DNA of 64,000 bases from Modicisalibacter radicis (GTDB lineage: Bacteria > Pseudomonadota > Gammaproteobacteria > Pseudomonadales > Halomonadaceae): contig NZ_CAAHFN010000065.1 of assembly GCF_900961225.1 (NCBI RefSeq), forward strand, positions 1 through 64,000, given 5' to 3'. Both the position numbers and the translations under genes were made by a program. How positions within the stretch are numbered: the first letter of the stretch is position 1; the number at the start of each line of letters is the position of its first letter. This document shows, in pieces, positions 1-8,831 of this stretch. A model generated the notes under the pieces. It was not told the origin of the DNA. It was given only the letters and a program-made list of their open reading frames with translations, and ran no database searches.

Positions 1-62
1 TTGTTAAAGAGCGTCTCGCTGTGCTGTCGCGCCACCGGGTGGCTCGCCAGCGCCCTGCGAGG
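1..62 (-). promoter_or_regulatory. rRNA operon leader with boxB and boxA antitermination elements
   Basis: Read on the minus strand, positions 13-1 give CGCTCTTTAACAA, a close match to the boxA element of rRNA leaders that is bound by NusB/NusE. Upstream of it, positions 43-31 form a small hairpin (GCCAC / GTGGC) in the place of boxB. Two strong promoters precede it. The 16S gene itself would lie left of the window. The rRNA assignment is inferred from the boxA/boxB/promoter architecture. Confidence 0.75.
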
Positions 63-69
63 AAGGCGT

Positions 70-97
70 ATTCTACCGATCCGGGCCGCGCTGTCAA
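70..97 (-). promoter_or_regulatory. rRNA-type promoter P2 (TTGACA-16-TAGAAT)
   Basis: On the minus strand a perfect -35 TTGACA (97-92) is followed after 16 bp by -10 TAGAAT (75-70). It directs transcription into the boxB/boxA leader and so probably fires the rRNA operon beyond the left edge. The spacer ends with the same GGAT-(T)-CGG block as the upstream copy. Confidence 0.75.
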
Positions 98-206
98 GCG
101 CCGTGTCCGCCGTGGCGATCCGAAGCCGGGGCTTCGTAGCCTGCCCGAGAGACTTTGCTGGAAAGCCGACTCGAGCCGTCGGGCGAACCCCGATCGAGTG
201 GCGCAT

Positions 207-234
207 AGCCTACCGAATCCGGCGTCCCTGTCAA
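207..234 (-). promoter_or_regulatory. rRNA-type promoter P1 (TTGACA-16-TAGGCT)
   Basis: On the minus strand a perfect -35 TTGACA (234-229) is followed after 16 bp by TAGGCT (212-207). It is about 137 bp upstream of the second promoter and shares its spacer-end motif. Tandem P1/P2 promoters are typical of rRNA operons. The roughly 230 bp between it and the Nudix gene end hold no gene I can support. Confidence 0.65.
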
Positions 235-417
235 CCCCGCCTTGCTCAATCGAGCGAAGAAAAACCTAACGGGAACAATACCTTGCGCTACCTCCACCGC
301 CGGCGACGTGTGTCCGTCGCGAGCAGCGGATGCGTACTTTACGGCTCGGCAGCGGCGAACGCAAGGGCTTCAATCAAATATTCTAGTCGAACTCTCTTCA
401 TGATGCCTGCCGACATC

Positions 418-445
418 AAAAAAACGCATGCGGCGACCTCACCGC
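418..445 (-). terminator. weak candidate terminator after the Nudix gene
   Basis: On the minus strand a hairpin (GCGGTG / CGCCGC, loop AGGT, positions 445-430, one G-U pair) is followed, after five bases, by seven T residues (424-418). The stem is short and separated from the T run, so this is only a possible terminator between the Nudix gene and the rRNA promoters. Confidence 0.3.
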
Positions 446-468
446 GGCCCGGAGGGCTTTCATCGACA

Positions 469-1416
469 CTAACGCCAGAAGTCGCGTATCGATGCGATGC
501 CCTGGGCGCCAACCGCCCTTGCGTGGTTGGCATCGTGCCGGGTCATCCCGCCAAGCGCGAAGACCGGCATACCGGCAGGCTCCACCAATTGCTGAAAGTC
601 ATGCCAGCCAAGAGGCGTTGCGTCGGGGTGCGTCGGCGTCGTCCGCAACGGCGAAAGCGTGACGAAATCACAGCCGATATGTGCGGCCTGATCGAGCTGC
701 TCGGCATTATGCGTCGATGCCGAGAGCCACTTGCCCTGCACGATAGGCCGGCGATCGAGGGTCATCAGGCGATCGCTGGTCAGGTGGATGCCATCGGCGT
801 CGACACGATCCAGCAGTTCGGGCTCGCCATTGAGCAGCAAGCGGGCATTGTACCCGCGACATAGCGCCAGCGCCTTTTCGGCACGCTGCACGAATGCTTC
901 GTGCTCCAATGTCTTGGCCCGCAACTGGACGAGGCGGATGCCATCTTCCCGCAGGGCTCTTTCCAGCTTGCCCAGAAAGGCCGCATCGTCGGCTTCCTCG
1001 GCACTGATGAGATATTCGGTGGGCAACATCACGGCACGCAGGATGGGCAGGTTTGCCGCCGGGAACGGATAGTTGAACAGCTCGTCGAGCTTCACCCAGC
1101 GCACGGCCTGCCCCTCTCGTCCATAGGGCTCGCCGCTGAAGGCGCGCACCTGCCAAACGTCGAGCAGGATATGCTTGTCGGAATATTCATGATGGACACG
1201 GATCAAAGGCTGCGCCCGGTCGATCGTGACGCCCAGTTCCTCGTAGAGCTCTCGCTGCAAAGCCACGAAACCGGTTTCGTAAGGAGCCAGCTTGCCACCG
1301 GGGAATTCCCATAGCCCACCCTGATCGACCGTAGAGGGCCGCCTGGCAAGCAATACTTCCTGGCCGTCATCACTGAAGATGGCGGCAGCCGCCACGTGCA
1401 CCCGTCGCTTGATCAT
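469..1416 (-). CDS. Nudix (MutT-like) hydrolase fused to a ThiE-like domain
   Basis: A 315-residue two-domain protein. The N-terminal half has a complete Nudix box at residues 41-63 (G, then E47, then R55-E56-x-x-E59-E60-x-G62), expected to bind Mg2+ and hydrolyse nucleoside diphosphate derivatives; MutT relatives clean 8-oxo-dGTP from the pool. From about residue 130 a thiamine-phosphate-synthase-like TIM barrel follows (motifs VQLRAK, GIHLTSD, FALGGM). The same fusion is known in Pseudomonas at the same place near argJ-secA. Several canonical ThiE positions look altered, so thiamine synthesis is not assured. ATG start at 1416. It lies downstream of argJ on the same strand with a 74 bp gap. 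Confidence 0.88.
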   Translation of the reverse strand: MIKRRVHVAAAAIFSDDGQEVLLARRPSTVDQGGLWEFPGGKLAPYETGFVALQRELYEELGVTIDRAQPLIRVHHEYSDKHILLDVWQVRAFSGEPYGREGQAVRWVKLDELFNYPFPAANLPILRAVMLPTEYLISAEEADDAAFLGKLERALREDGIRLVQLRAKTLEHEAFVQRAEKALALCRGYNARLLLNGEPELLDRVDADGIHLTSDRLMTLDRRPIVQGKWLSASTHNAEQLDQAAHIGCDFVTLSPLRTTPTHPDATPLGWHDFQQLVEPAGMPVFALGGMTRHDANHARAVGAQGIASIRDFWR

Positions 1417-1490
1417 GTTGCCTTGCTACCCTTGTCACGTTGCTGACGCGAATTCAGGCGAATTCGCTCATTATGATGCTTCGATCGCTA

Positions 1491-2705
1491 CTAGCTACGA
1501 TAATCGGCATTGATCGAAACGTAGCCGTGAGACAGATCGGACGTCCATACCGTGGCCGCGGCGTCGCCACGCCCCAGGATAATGCGTATGTCGATCTCGT
1601 CGCGCGCCATAACCGCGCTGCCGGCCTCTTCGGTATAGCCAGGAGCACGCCCTCCCGACTCCACCAGGCGCACATCCCCCAGGTCTATGGTCACGCGCTC
1701 GACATCGAAATCCTCGACCGGCGCCCGGCCGACCGCCGCCAGGATACGCCCCCAGTTGGCATCCGAGGCATACAGCGCGGTCTTGACCAACGGCGAATGC
1801 GCCACCGTGAAAGCGACGTTCAATGCCTCGTCGCGGGAAAGCGCCCCCTGGACATCCAGCGTGACGAATTTGGTCGCGCCTTCACCGTCACGGATGATTG
1901 CCTGGGCCAGCTCCCGCATGACCGCATCCAGCGCTTCGCGAAACGCCGCGACGGACGCCTCGCTGACGACGCTCGCGCCCTCGCCAGTGGCAATCAGCAT
2001 GCAGGCATCGTTGGTCGAGGTATCGCTGTCGATGGTGATGCAGTTGAAGCTGCGATCCACGCTGTTCCGCAACAGGCTATCGAGCAACGTCGACTCGATA
2101 TCGGCATCGGTAGCCACGAAGGCCAGCATGGTAGCCATGTTCGGCTTGATCATTCCCGATCCCTTGGCGATGCCGTTGATGGTCACCGTCTGCCCATCGA
2201 TATCGCACGTCGCGCTCGCCCCCTTGGGACGCGTATCGGTGGTCAATATGGCCTCCCCCGCCAGCTGCCAGGCGGCAGCCGAGTCGTCCAGGTTCGCCAT
2301 GGCCTCGGGAAGACTGTCGCAGAGACGGTCAACGGGCAGGCGTTCGCCGATCACCCCGGTGGAGAAAGGCAGCACATTGTGATCGTCCACGTCGGCAAGC
2401 TGCGCCAGGGCCGCGCAGCAGGCCTGCGCGTCCCGCATGCCCTGCGTGCCGGTACCGGCGTTGGCATTGCCGGTATTGATCAGCAGATAGCGACTCGCCT
2501 GGCGCTGCAAATGACGCTTGGCGATCTGTACCGGGGCGGCACAGAATGCGTTGCGCGTGAAGACACCGGCAACGCGCGCCCTTTCCGACACCTCTATGAT
2601 CGCGACGTCACGGCGCCCTGCCTTCTTGATTCCCGCCTGCGCCGTACCGAGCCGAACCCCGGCGATCACCGGCATTTGCGGGAAGACTGCTTCGCCTACC
2701 GCCAT
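1491..2705 (-). CDS. argJ: ArgJ, bifunctional ornithine acetyltransferase / N-acetylglutamate synthase
   Basis: A 404-residue protein of normal ArgJ length. It moves the acetyl group from N-acetylornithine to glutamate and, in bifunctional members, also makes N-acetylglutamate from acetyl-CoA, running the cyclic arginine pathway in the cytoplasm. The autocleavage signature KGSGMIKPNMATML is present, with the new nucleophile Thr192 after Ala191; self-cleavage there gives alpha and beta chains. The start is supported by AGGAGG eight bases upstream of ATG. It follows secA on the same strand with a hairpin between them. Whether it is mono- or bifunctional cannot be told from sequence alone. Confidence 0.95.
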   Translation of the reverse strand: MAVGEAVFPQMPVIAGVRLGTAQAGIKKAGRRDVAIIEVSERARVAGVFTRNAFCAAPVQIAKRHLQRQASRYLLINTGNANAGTGTQGMRDAQACCAALAQLADVDDHNVLPFSTGVIGERLPVDRLCDSLPEAMANLDDSAAAWQLAGEAILTTDTRPKGASATCDIDGQTVTINGIAKGSGMIKPNMATMLAFVATDADIESTLLDSLLRNSVDRSFNCITIDSDTSTNDACMLIATGEGASVVSEASVAAFREALDAVMRELAQAIIRDGEGATKFVTLDVQGALSRDEALNVAFTVAHSPLVKTALYASDANWGRILAAVGRAPVEDFDVERVTIDLGDVRLVESGGRAPGYTEEAGSAVMARDEIDIRIILGRGDAAATVWTSDLSHGYVSINADYRS

Positions 2706-2734
2706 CCACTAGCCTCCTGAAATCGATGCGTCAG

Positions 2735-2765
2735 GCCTGCGGCGGCCATATGACCGCCGCCAGGC
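2735..2765 (-). other. strong hairpin between secA and argJ
   Basis: A near-perfect GC-rich inverted repeat (GCCTGCGGCGG / CCGCCGCCAGGC, one bulged base, loop around CATATGA) sits right after the secA stop and about 30 bp before argJ. It has no T run on either strand. It could protect the secA 3' end, attenuate read-through into argJ, or act as a weak terminator. Confidence 0.45.
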
Positions 2766-2775
2766 ACGCTCGCGG

Positions 2776-5499
2776 TTAATTCAACTTGCCATGACACTGC
2801 TTGTACTTCTTGCCGGAACCGCAGGGGCACGGGTCATTGCGACCAACCTTCGGTCCTTCGCGCCGCACCGTCTGGGATGCTGCGGTTTCATCCCGTTCAT
2901 CGCCCCGCGCGGCTTCGTTCTCGACCGCTTCGTGCTGCTGCGTTGCGGAGGCCTTCTCGCGCTCGAGCGTTTCGCGACGCTGGCGCTCCAACTCTTCGAC
3001 CTCTTCCTGCTTGCGTACCTGCACGTGGCTAAGGATGCGGGTAACGTCATGCTTGATGTTGGTCAGCAGGTTCTGGAAGAGCTCGAAGGCCTCGCGCTTG
3101 TACTCCTGCTTGGGATTCTTCTGGGCGTAGCCACGCAAGTGGATACCGCGCCGCAGATGGTCCATCGATTGCAGATGCTCCTTCCAGCGGGTGTCCAACA
3201 CCTGAAGCATTACCTGCTTCTCGAAGCGGCGCATCAACTCGGCTCCCACCGCCTCGACCTTGGCGGCGTAGATCTCGCGATGCTGGTTCTGCAGGCGCTC
3301 GCGCAGCAGTTCCTCGTGGAAATGCTCATCCTCCTCGGCCCATTCCAGTAGCGGCACGTCGAGGTTGAATTCACTCTTGAGATGATGCTGCAACCCTTCC
3401 AGGTCCCACTGTTCGGGCAAGCTCTGCGGCGGCACGTAGGCGGTGATCGCCTCGTTCAGGACTTCGTCGCGAATTCCTGCCACGTTCTCGGCCACTTCAT
3501 CGGCGCCGAGAATGGCATCGCGCTGATCGTAGATCACCCGACGCTGGTCGTTGGCCACGTCGTCGTATTCCAGAAGTTGCTTGCGAATATCGAAGTTACG
3601 CCCCTCGACCTTCTTCTGAGCCCGCTCGACGGCGTTGGAAACCATCTTGTGCTCGATCGCCTCGCCATGCTCGAGCCCCAGCGCCTGCATCAGGCGCTGC
3701 ACCCGATCGGAGCCGAACAGGCGCATCAGGTTATCCTCCAGAGAGAGGAAGAACCGCGTCGACCCGGGATCGCCCTGACGTCCAGCCCTGCCACGCAGCT
3801 GGTTGTCGATGCGCCGTGACTCGTGCCGCTCGGAGCCGACGACGTGCAACCCGCCAGCTTCCAGTACCGCATCGTGACGTTGCTGCCATTCCGCCTTGGC
3901 GGCATCGATCTGCGCCTGGCTGGGATTGTCCAGCTTGGCGACCTCGGCTTCCCAGTTCCCCCCCAGAACGATATCGGTACCGCGACCGGCCATGTTCGTC
4001 GCGATGGTGATGGCGCCGGGACGGCCGGCCTGGGCGATGATTTCGGCCTCGCTCTGGTGCTGCTTGGCGTTGAGCACGTTGTGCGGGATCCCCCCCTGCT
4101 TCATCAGGTTCGCCAGCAGCTCGGAGGTCTCGATCGACGCCGTGCCGACCAGCACCGGCCGACCGGCCTCGCGCTGAGCCTTGACGTCCTCGATGATCGC
4201 CTCGTACTTCTCCTGGGCGGAGAGGTAGACCAGATCGTTGTAATCGGTACGCGCGATGGGCTTGTTGGTGGGGATGACCGTGACGTCGAGCCCGTAGATC
4301 TGGCGAAACTCGAAGGCCTCGGTATCGGCCGTCCCGGTCATGCCGGCAAGCTTTTCATAGAGCCTGAAATAGTTCTGGAAGGTCGTCGAGGCCAGCGTCT
4401 GGCTCTCTTTCTGGATGGCCACACCCTCCTTGGCCTCCACCGCCTGGTGCAGCCCCTCCGACCAGCGACGCCCGGGCATGCTGCGACCGGTGTGCTCGTC
4501 GACGATGACCACCTCGCCGTTGCTGACGATGTAGTCGACGTCACGGTGGAAAAGATGCCGAGCGCGTAGCGCGGAATGCATGTGTTGCAACAGGCCCAGG
4601 TTCTGCGCCGCGTACAGGGAATCCTCTTCGGCCAGCAGCCCCTGGCGACGCATCAGCTCTTCCACCTTGTGGTGGCCGGCCTCGGTCAGTTCGACCTGCT
4701 TCTGCTTTTCCTCGAGGGTGAATTCGCCACTCTCGGGGTCTTCGGGATCCTCGCATTGCTTGAGCTCGGTGGCCAGCCGATCCACGACCTTGTAGAGGTC
4801 GGTATTCTCCTCCACGGGCCCGGAGATGATCAGCGGCGTCCTGGCCTCATCGATGAGAATGGAGTCGACCTCATCGACGATCGCGTAATGCAGCTCTCGC
4901 TGAACCTTGTCGCCCAACGAGAAGGCCATGTTGTCGCGCAAGTAGTCGAAGCCAAACTCGTTGTTGGTGCCGTAGGTGATGTCGCAGGCGTAGGCCGCGC
5001 GCTTCTCCTCGGACGTCTGTCCCGCGTAGATGACGCCCACCGTCAAGCCCAGAGACTCGTAGAGCGGGCGCATCCACTCGGCGTCACGCCGCGCCAGGTA
5101 GTCGTTGACCGTGACCACATGCACGCCTCGACCCGGCAAGGCATTGAGATAAACGGCCAGGGTCGCCACCAGGGTCTTGCCTTCGCCGGTCTTCATCTCG
5201 GCAATGCGGCCTCGGTGCAAGGTGATCCCGCCGATCAACTGGACGTCGAAGTGGCGCATGCCCATGACGCGTTTGCTGGCCTCGCGTACGCACGCAAAGG
5301 CCTCGGGCAGTAGCTTGTCGAGGCTTTCACCGCCTCTCAGCCGTTCGCGAAGCTGCTCTGTACGCTGTTGCAATTCGTCATCGCCAAGCGCGCCGATGCT
5401 CTCCTCGAAGGCACCGATCTCGCCGGTGAGCTTGCCCATGCGTTTCACTTCACGGTCGTTCTTCGAACCGACCATCTTGCGTACCAGGGTGTTTAGCAT
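2776..5499 (-). CDS. secA: SecA, preprotein translocase ATPase
   Basis: A 907-residue motor that pushes unfolded preproteins through SecYEG. Walker A is at residues 102-109 (MKTGEGKT), the DEVD Walker B follows near residue 209, and helicase motif [10 protein letters not shown] lies in the second nucleotide-binding fold. The extreme C terminus carries the zinc site C891, C893, C902, H903, which binds SecB and phospholipid; the linker before it is rich in Glu and Arg. Start ATG at 5499 has AGGA eight bases upstream inside a GGATATCC palindrome. The 85-nt stretch upstream has two hairpins and follows a candidate secretion-monitoring ORF, so translation may be coupled to it. Confidence 0.98.
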   Translation of the reverse strand: MLNTLVRKMVGSKNDREVKRMGKLTGEIGAFEESIGALGDDELQQRTEQLRERLRGGESLDKLLPEAFACVREASKRVMGMRHFDVQLIGGITLHRGRIAEMKTGEGKTLVATLAVYLNALPGRGVHVVTVNDYLARRDAEWMRPLYESLGLTVGVIYAGQTSEEKRAAYACDITYGTNNEFGFDYLRDNMAFSLGDKVQRELHYAIVDEVDSILIDEARTPLIISGPVEENTDLYKVVDRLATELKQCEDPEDPESGEFTLEEKQKQVELTEAGHHKVEELMRRQGLLAEEDSLYAAQNLGLLQHMHSALRARHLFHRDVDYIVSNGEVVIVDEHTGRSMPGRRWSEGLHQAVEAKEGVAIQKESQTLASTTFQNYFRLYEKLAGMTGTADTEAFEFRQIYGLDVTVIPTNKPIARTDYNDLVYLSAQEKYEAIIEDVKAQREAGRPVLVGTASIETSELLANLMKQGGIPHNVLNAKQHQSEAEIIAQAGRPGAITIATNMAGRGTDIVLGGNWEAEVAKLDNPSQAQIDAAKAEWQQRHDAVLEAGGLHVVGSERHESRRIDNQLRGRAGRQGDPGSTRFFLSLEDNLMRLFGSDRVQRLMQALGLEHGEAIEHKMVSNAVERAQKKVEGRNFDIRKQLLEYDDVANDQRRVIYDQRDAILGADEVAENVAGIRDEVLNEAITAYVPPQSLPEQWDLEGLQHHLKSEFNLDVPLLEWAEEDEHFHEELLRERLQNQHREIYAAKVEAVGAELMRRFEKQVMLQVLDTRWKEHLQSMDHLRRGIHLRGYAQKNPKQEYKREAFELFQNLLTNIKHDVTRILSHVQVRKQEEVEELERQRRETLEREKASATQQHEAVENEAARGDERDETAASQTVRREGPKVGRNDPCPCGSGKKYKQCHGKLN

Positions 5500-5584
5500 T
5501 GGATATCCTGAATAACGAAGTAATCATCTATCGCGAAGCGCCGCCTGGCGCCTCGACAATCGGCGTACTGGCTCTCCGGCCAGA
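5500..5584 (-). promoter_or_regulatory. secA leader with two hairpins
   Basis: On the minus strand, directly after the stop codon of the upstream ORF, hairpin A (CTGGC / GCCAG, loop CGGAGA, 5583-5568) is followed by hairpin B (AGGCGCC / GGCGCTT, loop AGGC, 5553-5536). The secA ribosome site (AGGA at 5509-5506) lies further downstream. In E. coli a stalled ribosome on secM opens a hairpin that hides the secA ribosome site. Here neither hairpin obviously covers the site, so the parallel is only positional. Confidence 0.4.
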
Positions 5585-5938
5585 TCAACTCATGCGCCGA
5601 GGTGGACCTCGTCGATTCAGGACATCAAGCCCGGCACAGGGCAGCCCCTCGCGCCGCGTACGGACGGTTCCCCGACATGACCTGACATGCCGGCGGCGCG
5701 GCACACTACGTTGCGCCCGGCGGCGCGCCACACGACGCGATTCGGCGCGAATGGCCGCCGGCGCCATCAAGCAGATCTGGGTCAATTGCTCGGCAATGCG
5801 CACCGCTTCCGCATGCACCAGCGACGAGGGCAGCAAGCAACCGACCAGCAAGCCGGCCAGCCACCAACGCGACAGGCGCCTTGAGCGCTGCCGGCTGCCG
5901 CTGGTTTCGGCCTGATGAGCGAACGTCACATCGGTCAT
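5585..5938 (-). CDS. hypothetical exported protein; candidate SecM-like arrest peptide upstream of secA
   Basis: A 117-residue ORF not recognised by homology. Residues 16-24 are basic (RQRSRRLSR), residues 25-41 are hydrophobic (WWLAGLLVG...), and a typical cleavage site VHA-EA follows at 43/44, so this is a convincing signal peptide. The rest is very Arg-rich and ends RRGPPRRMS-stop: Arg110-Gly-Pro-Pro113 then four residues. E. coli SecM likewise ends with an arrest motif, RAGP, four residues before its stop, and sits directly upstream of secA. This region holds an unrelated gene in Pseudomonas. GGAG lies 12 bases before the ATG. The Arg-rich part could also be non-coding sequence, so both the gene and its role are uncertain. 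Confidence 0.45.
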   Translation of the reverse strand: MTDVTFAHQAETSGSRQRSRRLSRWWLAGLLVGCLLPSSLVHAEAVRIAEQLTQICLMAPAAIRAESRRVARRRAQRSVPRRRHVRSCRGTVRTRREGLPCAGLDVLNRRGPPRRMS

Positions 5939-5959
5939 GCTGTTGAAGGACTCCGGGGC

Positions 5960-5987
5960 ATGCTAGATTGAGGGCACCGTTCATCAA
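5960..5987 (-). promoter_or_regulatory. candidate promoter for the secA leader ORF and secA
   Basis: On the minus strand TTGATG (5987-5982) and TAGCAT (5965-5960) are separated by 16 bp, about 20 bp before the ATG of the exported ORF. An opposing plus-strand candidate for dciA (TTGAAG 5943-5948, TAGATT 5964-5969, 15 bp spacer) overlaps it. Both are moderate matches only. Confidence 0.35.
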
Positions 5988-5999
5988 CAGTGCAAGCCA

Positions 6000-6482
6000 A
6001 TGAGTATAAAGGCTAAGCGTTTTCGCGCCCAGCCCACCACATCGCTACTCGATGGCAACAGTCGCCGCGCCTCTGAGCTCAACGGCCTGATGCGCGTGGC
6101 CAATGTGATTGGCCGCGCCCAAGAACACCTGCGCAGCCATTTGCCCCAGGAGGTGAGAGCACACCTCTTTGTCGGCGGCTACCGCCAGGGCAAGCTCACC
6201 TTGATTACCGACCGGGCCGTTTGGCTGACCTGGCTACGCTACGAGCAGGCACGCCTACTCGAACTACTGCGTCAGTTGCCCGAACTGGAAGCCGTAACCG
6301 GACTGACTTTCAAGGTACGGCCGGTCGCGCCGCCCAAGCCCCCGCTCATCCAGCCACGCACCCTGTCGAGCCAGGCGGCCGACGAACTCTCGAGCTGCGC
6401 CCGCGATACCGAGGATCCGCGCCTGAAGCGAGCCCTCGAGCGCCTGGCCGCACACGCCGAGCCGCCGACCGAAGCGCGCTGA
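6000..6482 (+). CDS. dciA: DciA (DUF721), DnaB helicase operator
   Basis: A 160-residue protein matching the DUF721 family in length, in the KH-like N-terminal core (residues about 20-105: LNGLMRVANVIGRAQEHL..., LFVGGYRQGKLTLI, WLTWLRYEQARLL) and in location next to secA and lpxC, as in Pseudomonas. DciA loads or activates the replicative helicase DnaB in the many bacteria that lack the phage-derived DnaC. The C-terminal tail, from about residue 115, is polar and low in predicted structure. No clear ribosome site precedes ATG 6000, so the start is less certain. It is transcribed away from secA and converges on lpxC. Confidence 0.85.
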   Translation: MSIKAKRFRAQPTTSLLDGNSRRASELNGLMRVANVIGRAQEHLRSHLPQEVRAHLFVGGYRQGKLTLITDRAVWLTWLRYEQARLLELLRQLPELEAVTGLTFKVRPVAPPKPPLIQPRTLSSQAADELSSCARDTEDPRLKRALERLAAHAEPPTEAR

Positions 6483-6538
6483 TCAAGCCCCGCGAAGGGG
6501 CCCCCTGGGGCGCTCACGGCCAAGCCTGCATTCGCAAC

Positions 6539-6567
6539 GAAAAACGCCAGCCCGATGGGGCTGGCGT
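6539..6567 (-). terminator. rho-independent terminator at the end of the dcw/lpxC unit
   Basis: On the minus strand a 10-bp stem (ACGCCAGCCC / GGGCTGGCGT, four-base loop) runs straight into five T residues. It lies about 40 bp after the lpxC stop codon and ends that transcript. On the plus strand no T run follows the stem, so it is a weak stop for dciA at best. Confidence 0.85.
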
Positions 6568-6604
6568 CAATGGATGACATGCCAAAGCGTGTACCGTCGC
6601 GTCC

Positions 6605-7519
6605 CTACATGACCATTGCCGGAGCCGAGTAGGAGATCGGCGCCTTTTGAGCGGCCCCTTCGAAGGTCACGATTTCCCAGGATTCGGGATTGGCAAGCAT
6701 GGCGCGACATAGCTGGTTGTTCAGCGCATGCCCGGATTTCACGCCCCGGAATTCGCCGATCAAGCTGTAACCGAGCTGATAGAGGTCGCCGATGGCATCG
6801 AGCACCTTGTGCTTGACGAATTCGTCATCGTAGCGCAACCCGCCCTCGTTGAGGATCCGGTAATCGTCGACGACGATCGCATTGTCCAGGCTGCCACCCA
6901 GCGCGAGGTTGTGCGAACGCAGGAATTCAAGATCGCGCATGAAACCGAATGTACGCGCTCGCGAGACTTCCTTGACGAAAGAGGTCGTCGAGAAGTCGAC
7001 ACTGGCCGTCTGCTTCTGGTGCTCGAAGACCGGATGGTCGAAGGCGATGGAAAAGGAGACCTTGAAGCCATTGTAGGGCAGGAAGATCGCCTCCTTGTCC
7101 TCGTCACGCACCACGATTTCGCGCTTGATGCGTATGAACTTCTTGGGCGCCTCCAGCTCGGCGATCCCCGCGGACTGGATCAGGAAGACGAAAGGCCCGG
7201 CGCTACCGTCCATGATCGGCACTTCCGGCGCGCTGAGTTCGACGAAGGCATTGTCGATCCCCAGCCCCGCGAATGCAGACATCAAGTGCTCGACTGTCGC
7301 CACCTTGACGCCGTCACAGGACAGCGCGGTACATAGCGTCGTATCGGTAACGCTCTCGGCGCGGGCCGGAATGTGCACGACGGGATCGAGATCGGTGCGG
7401 ACGAACACGATCCCCGTGTCGGCCGGAGCCGGGCGCAGCGTGAGGTAGACCTTTTCACCGGAGTGAAGACCCACGCCCGTGGCGCGCATGGTGTTCTTGA
7501 GTGTTCTTTGCTTGATCAT
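6605..7519 (-). CDS. lpxC: LpxC, UDP-3-O-acyl-N-acetylglucosamine deacetylase
   Basis: A 304-residue zinc enzyme that makes the committed step of lipid A synthesis, removing acetate from UDP-3-O-acyl-GlcNAc. Zinc ligands H78, H237 and D241 (VEHLM and [10 protein letters not shown] motifs) and the general-base region near H264 are all present. The start at 7519 gives MIKQRTLKN, the conserved N terminus of the family; an in-frame ATG seven codons upstream is less likely. It is the last gene of the division cluster and has its own promoter between ftsZ and lpxC. In enterobacteria LpxC levels are set by FtsH proteolysis; nothing here shows whether that holds. Confidence 0.97.
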   Translation of the reverse strand: MIKQRTLKNTMRATGVGLHSGEKVYLTLRPAPADTGIVFVRTDLDPVVHIPARAESVTDTTLCTALSCDGVKVATVEHLMSAFAGLGIDNAFVELSAPEVPIMDGSAGPFVFLIQSAGIAELEAPKKFIRIKREIVVRDEDKEAIFLPYNGFKVSFSIAFDHPVFEHQKQTASVDFSTTSFVKEVSRARTFGFMRDLEFLRSHNLALGGSLDNAIVVDDYRILNEGGLRYDDEFVKHKVLDAIGDLYQLGYSLIGEFRGVKSGHALNNQLCRAMLANPESWEIVTFEGAAQKAPISYSAPAMVM

Positions 7520-7561
7520 GGGCAATGGCCAGGCTGTCATCAGAGTTGCGAAACAGTGTTC

Positions 7562-7590
7562 ACTATAACATCGAACGGCTGTTTAAACAA
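7562..7590 (-). promoter_or_regulatory. lpxC promoter (TTGTTT-17-TATAGT)
   Basis: In the 112 bp gap between ftsZ and lpxC, the minus strand has TTGTTT (7590-7585), a 17-bp spacer and TATAGT (7567-7562), with AT-rich sequence upstream of the -35. The start site would fall near 7555, giving a 5' leader of about 35 nt for lpxC. Confidence 0.6.
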
Positions 7591-7631
7591 AATAATGTCA
7601 TCCGACCACGCCCCTTGTCACACTGTCGGGC

Positions 7632-8795
7632 TCAATCGGCTTGACGCCGCAGAAAGGCCGGGATGTCCAGATAGTCGTCCATATCCTTGTTCTTGCGGCG
7701 CTCCTGACGTGCCTTGGCCGCCTCTTCCTGGTCGGCCTTGGCAGCCTGCTGACGCATGACCGTCGGCTGTTGCAGCTTGCGATAGTCGGTCGTCTCCGGC
7801 CGCGTTGCGGCCTCGCGGCCGGCCGGCTTCTCGCGACGGCCATCGAGCCCCGCCGCCACCACGGTGACGCGCAACTCGTCGGTCATCTCCATATCGATGG
7901 CCGTGCCCACCACGATCGTCGCATCCTGCGAGGCGAACTCCTGCACGGTGGCACCGACATCATTGAACTCACCGATCGACAGGTCGGGCCCGGCAGTGAT
8001 GTTGACGAGGATCCCCCGCGCGCCGTGCAGGTCGATATCCTCGAGCAAGGGACTGCGGATCGCCTTCTCGGCCGCTTCACGGGCACGATTCTCGCCGGTG
8101 GCGCCACCGGTGCCCATCATCGCCATGCCCATCTCGGACATCACGGTACGCACGTCGGCGAAATCGACGTTGATGATACCGGGGCTGGTGATCAGCTCGG
8201 CAATCCCCTGCACGGCTCCCAGCAGCACGTCATTGGCAGCGCTGAAGGCACTCAGCAGGCTGGCGCTCTTGCCCAGCACGGCCAGCAGCTTCTCGTTGGG
8301 GATGGTGATCAGCGAGTCGACATGCTCGGAAAGCTCGCGCATGCCCTCCTCGGCGACACGCATGCGCTTGGGGCCCTCGAACGGGAAAGGCCGGGTCACC
8401 ACCGCGACCGTGAGGATACCCAGCTCCTTGGCCACCTGGGCAACCACGGGCGCACCTCCGGTACCGGTGCCACCGCCCATGCCCGCGGTAATGAACACCA
8501 TGTCGGCGCCCTGGAGAAGCTCGGCAATACGCTCGCGATCCTCCATGGCGGCCTGGCGCCCGACATCCGGACTGGCACCCGCGCCGAGCCCCTTGGTAAT
8601 CTCGCTGCCTAACTGGAGAACGGTCTTGGCGGCAACTCGCTTGAGCGCCTGCGCATCGGTGTTGGCGCAGATGAACTCGACGCCATCGATGTTGCTTTCG
8701 ACCATGTGATTGACGGCATTGCCGCCGCCTCCACCAACGCCGATCACCTTGATGACCGCGCTGCTGGAAGGTGCGTTATCTACCAGTTCGAACAT
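7632..8795 (-). CDS. ftsZ: FtsZ, tubulin-like division GTPase
   Basis: A 387-residue protein that polymerises into the Z ring at mid-cell. The GTP-binding signature GGGTGTG is at residues 107-113, and the T7 loop [11 protein letters not shown] supplies the catalytic Asp to the neighbouring subunit. A variable, charged linker (about residues 320-370) leads to the conserved C-terminal peptide [14 protein letters not shown], which binds FtsA, ZipA and other partners. ATG at 8795; it follows ftsA by 36 bp, so the two are probably co-transcribed and their ratio set by translation. Confidence 0.98.
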   Translation of the reverse strand: MFELVDNAPSSSAVIKVIGVGGGGGNAVNHMVESNIDGVEFICANTDAQALKRVAAKTVLQLGSEITKGLGAGASPDVGRQAAMEDRERIAELLQGADMVFITAGMGGGTGTGGAPVVAQVAKELGILTVAVVTRPFPFEGPKRMRVAEEGMRELSEHVDSLITIPNEKLLAVLGKSASLLSAFSAANDVLLGAVQGIAELITSPGIINVDFADVRTVMSEMGMAMMGTGGATGENRAREAAEKAIRSPLLEDIDLHGARGILVNITAGPDLSIGEFNDVGATVQEFASQDATIVVGTAIDMEMTDELRVTVVAAGLDGRREKPAGREAATRPETTDYRKLQQPTVMRQQAAKADQEEAAKARQERRKNKDMDDYLDIPAFLRRQAD

Positions 8796-8831
8796 TTGCC
8801 CCGTCTCCTGTGACCGCGCAGTGCGGCCCTG

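Noticed and set aside
380..385. Third rRNA promoter (TAGAAT on the minus strand)
   Set aside because: No acceptable -35 at 16-18 bp, unlike the two clear promoters.
5740..5752. Ile-Arg-Ala at residues 63-65 of the exported ORF as the SecM-type arrest site
   Set aside because: It resembles the GIRAGP end of SecM only in three residues and lies some 20 residues after the signal peptide, so the signal would barely have left the ribosome. The C-terminal RGPP is a better candidate.
5706..5987. Alternative 93-codon minus-strand frame overlapping the secA leader ORF
   Set aside because: It lacks a signal peptide and a ribosome site, and overlaps the better-supported frame.
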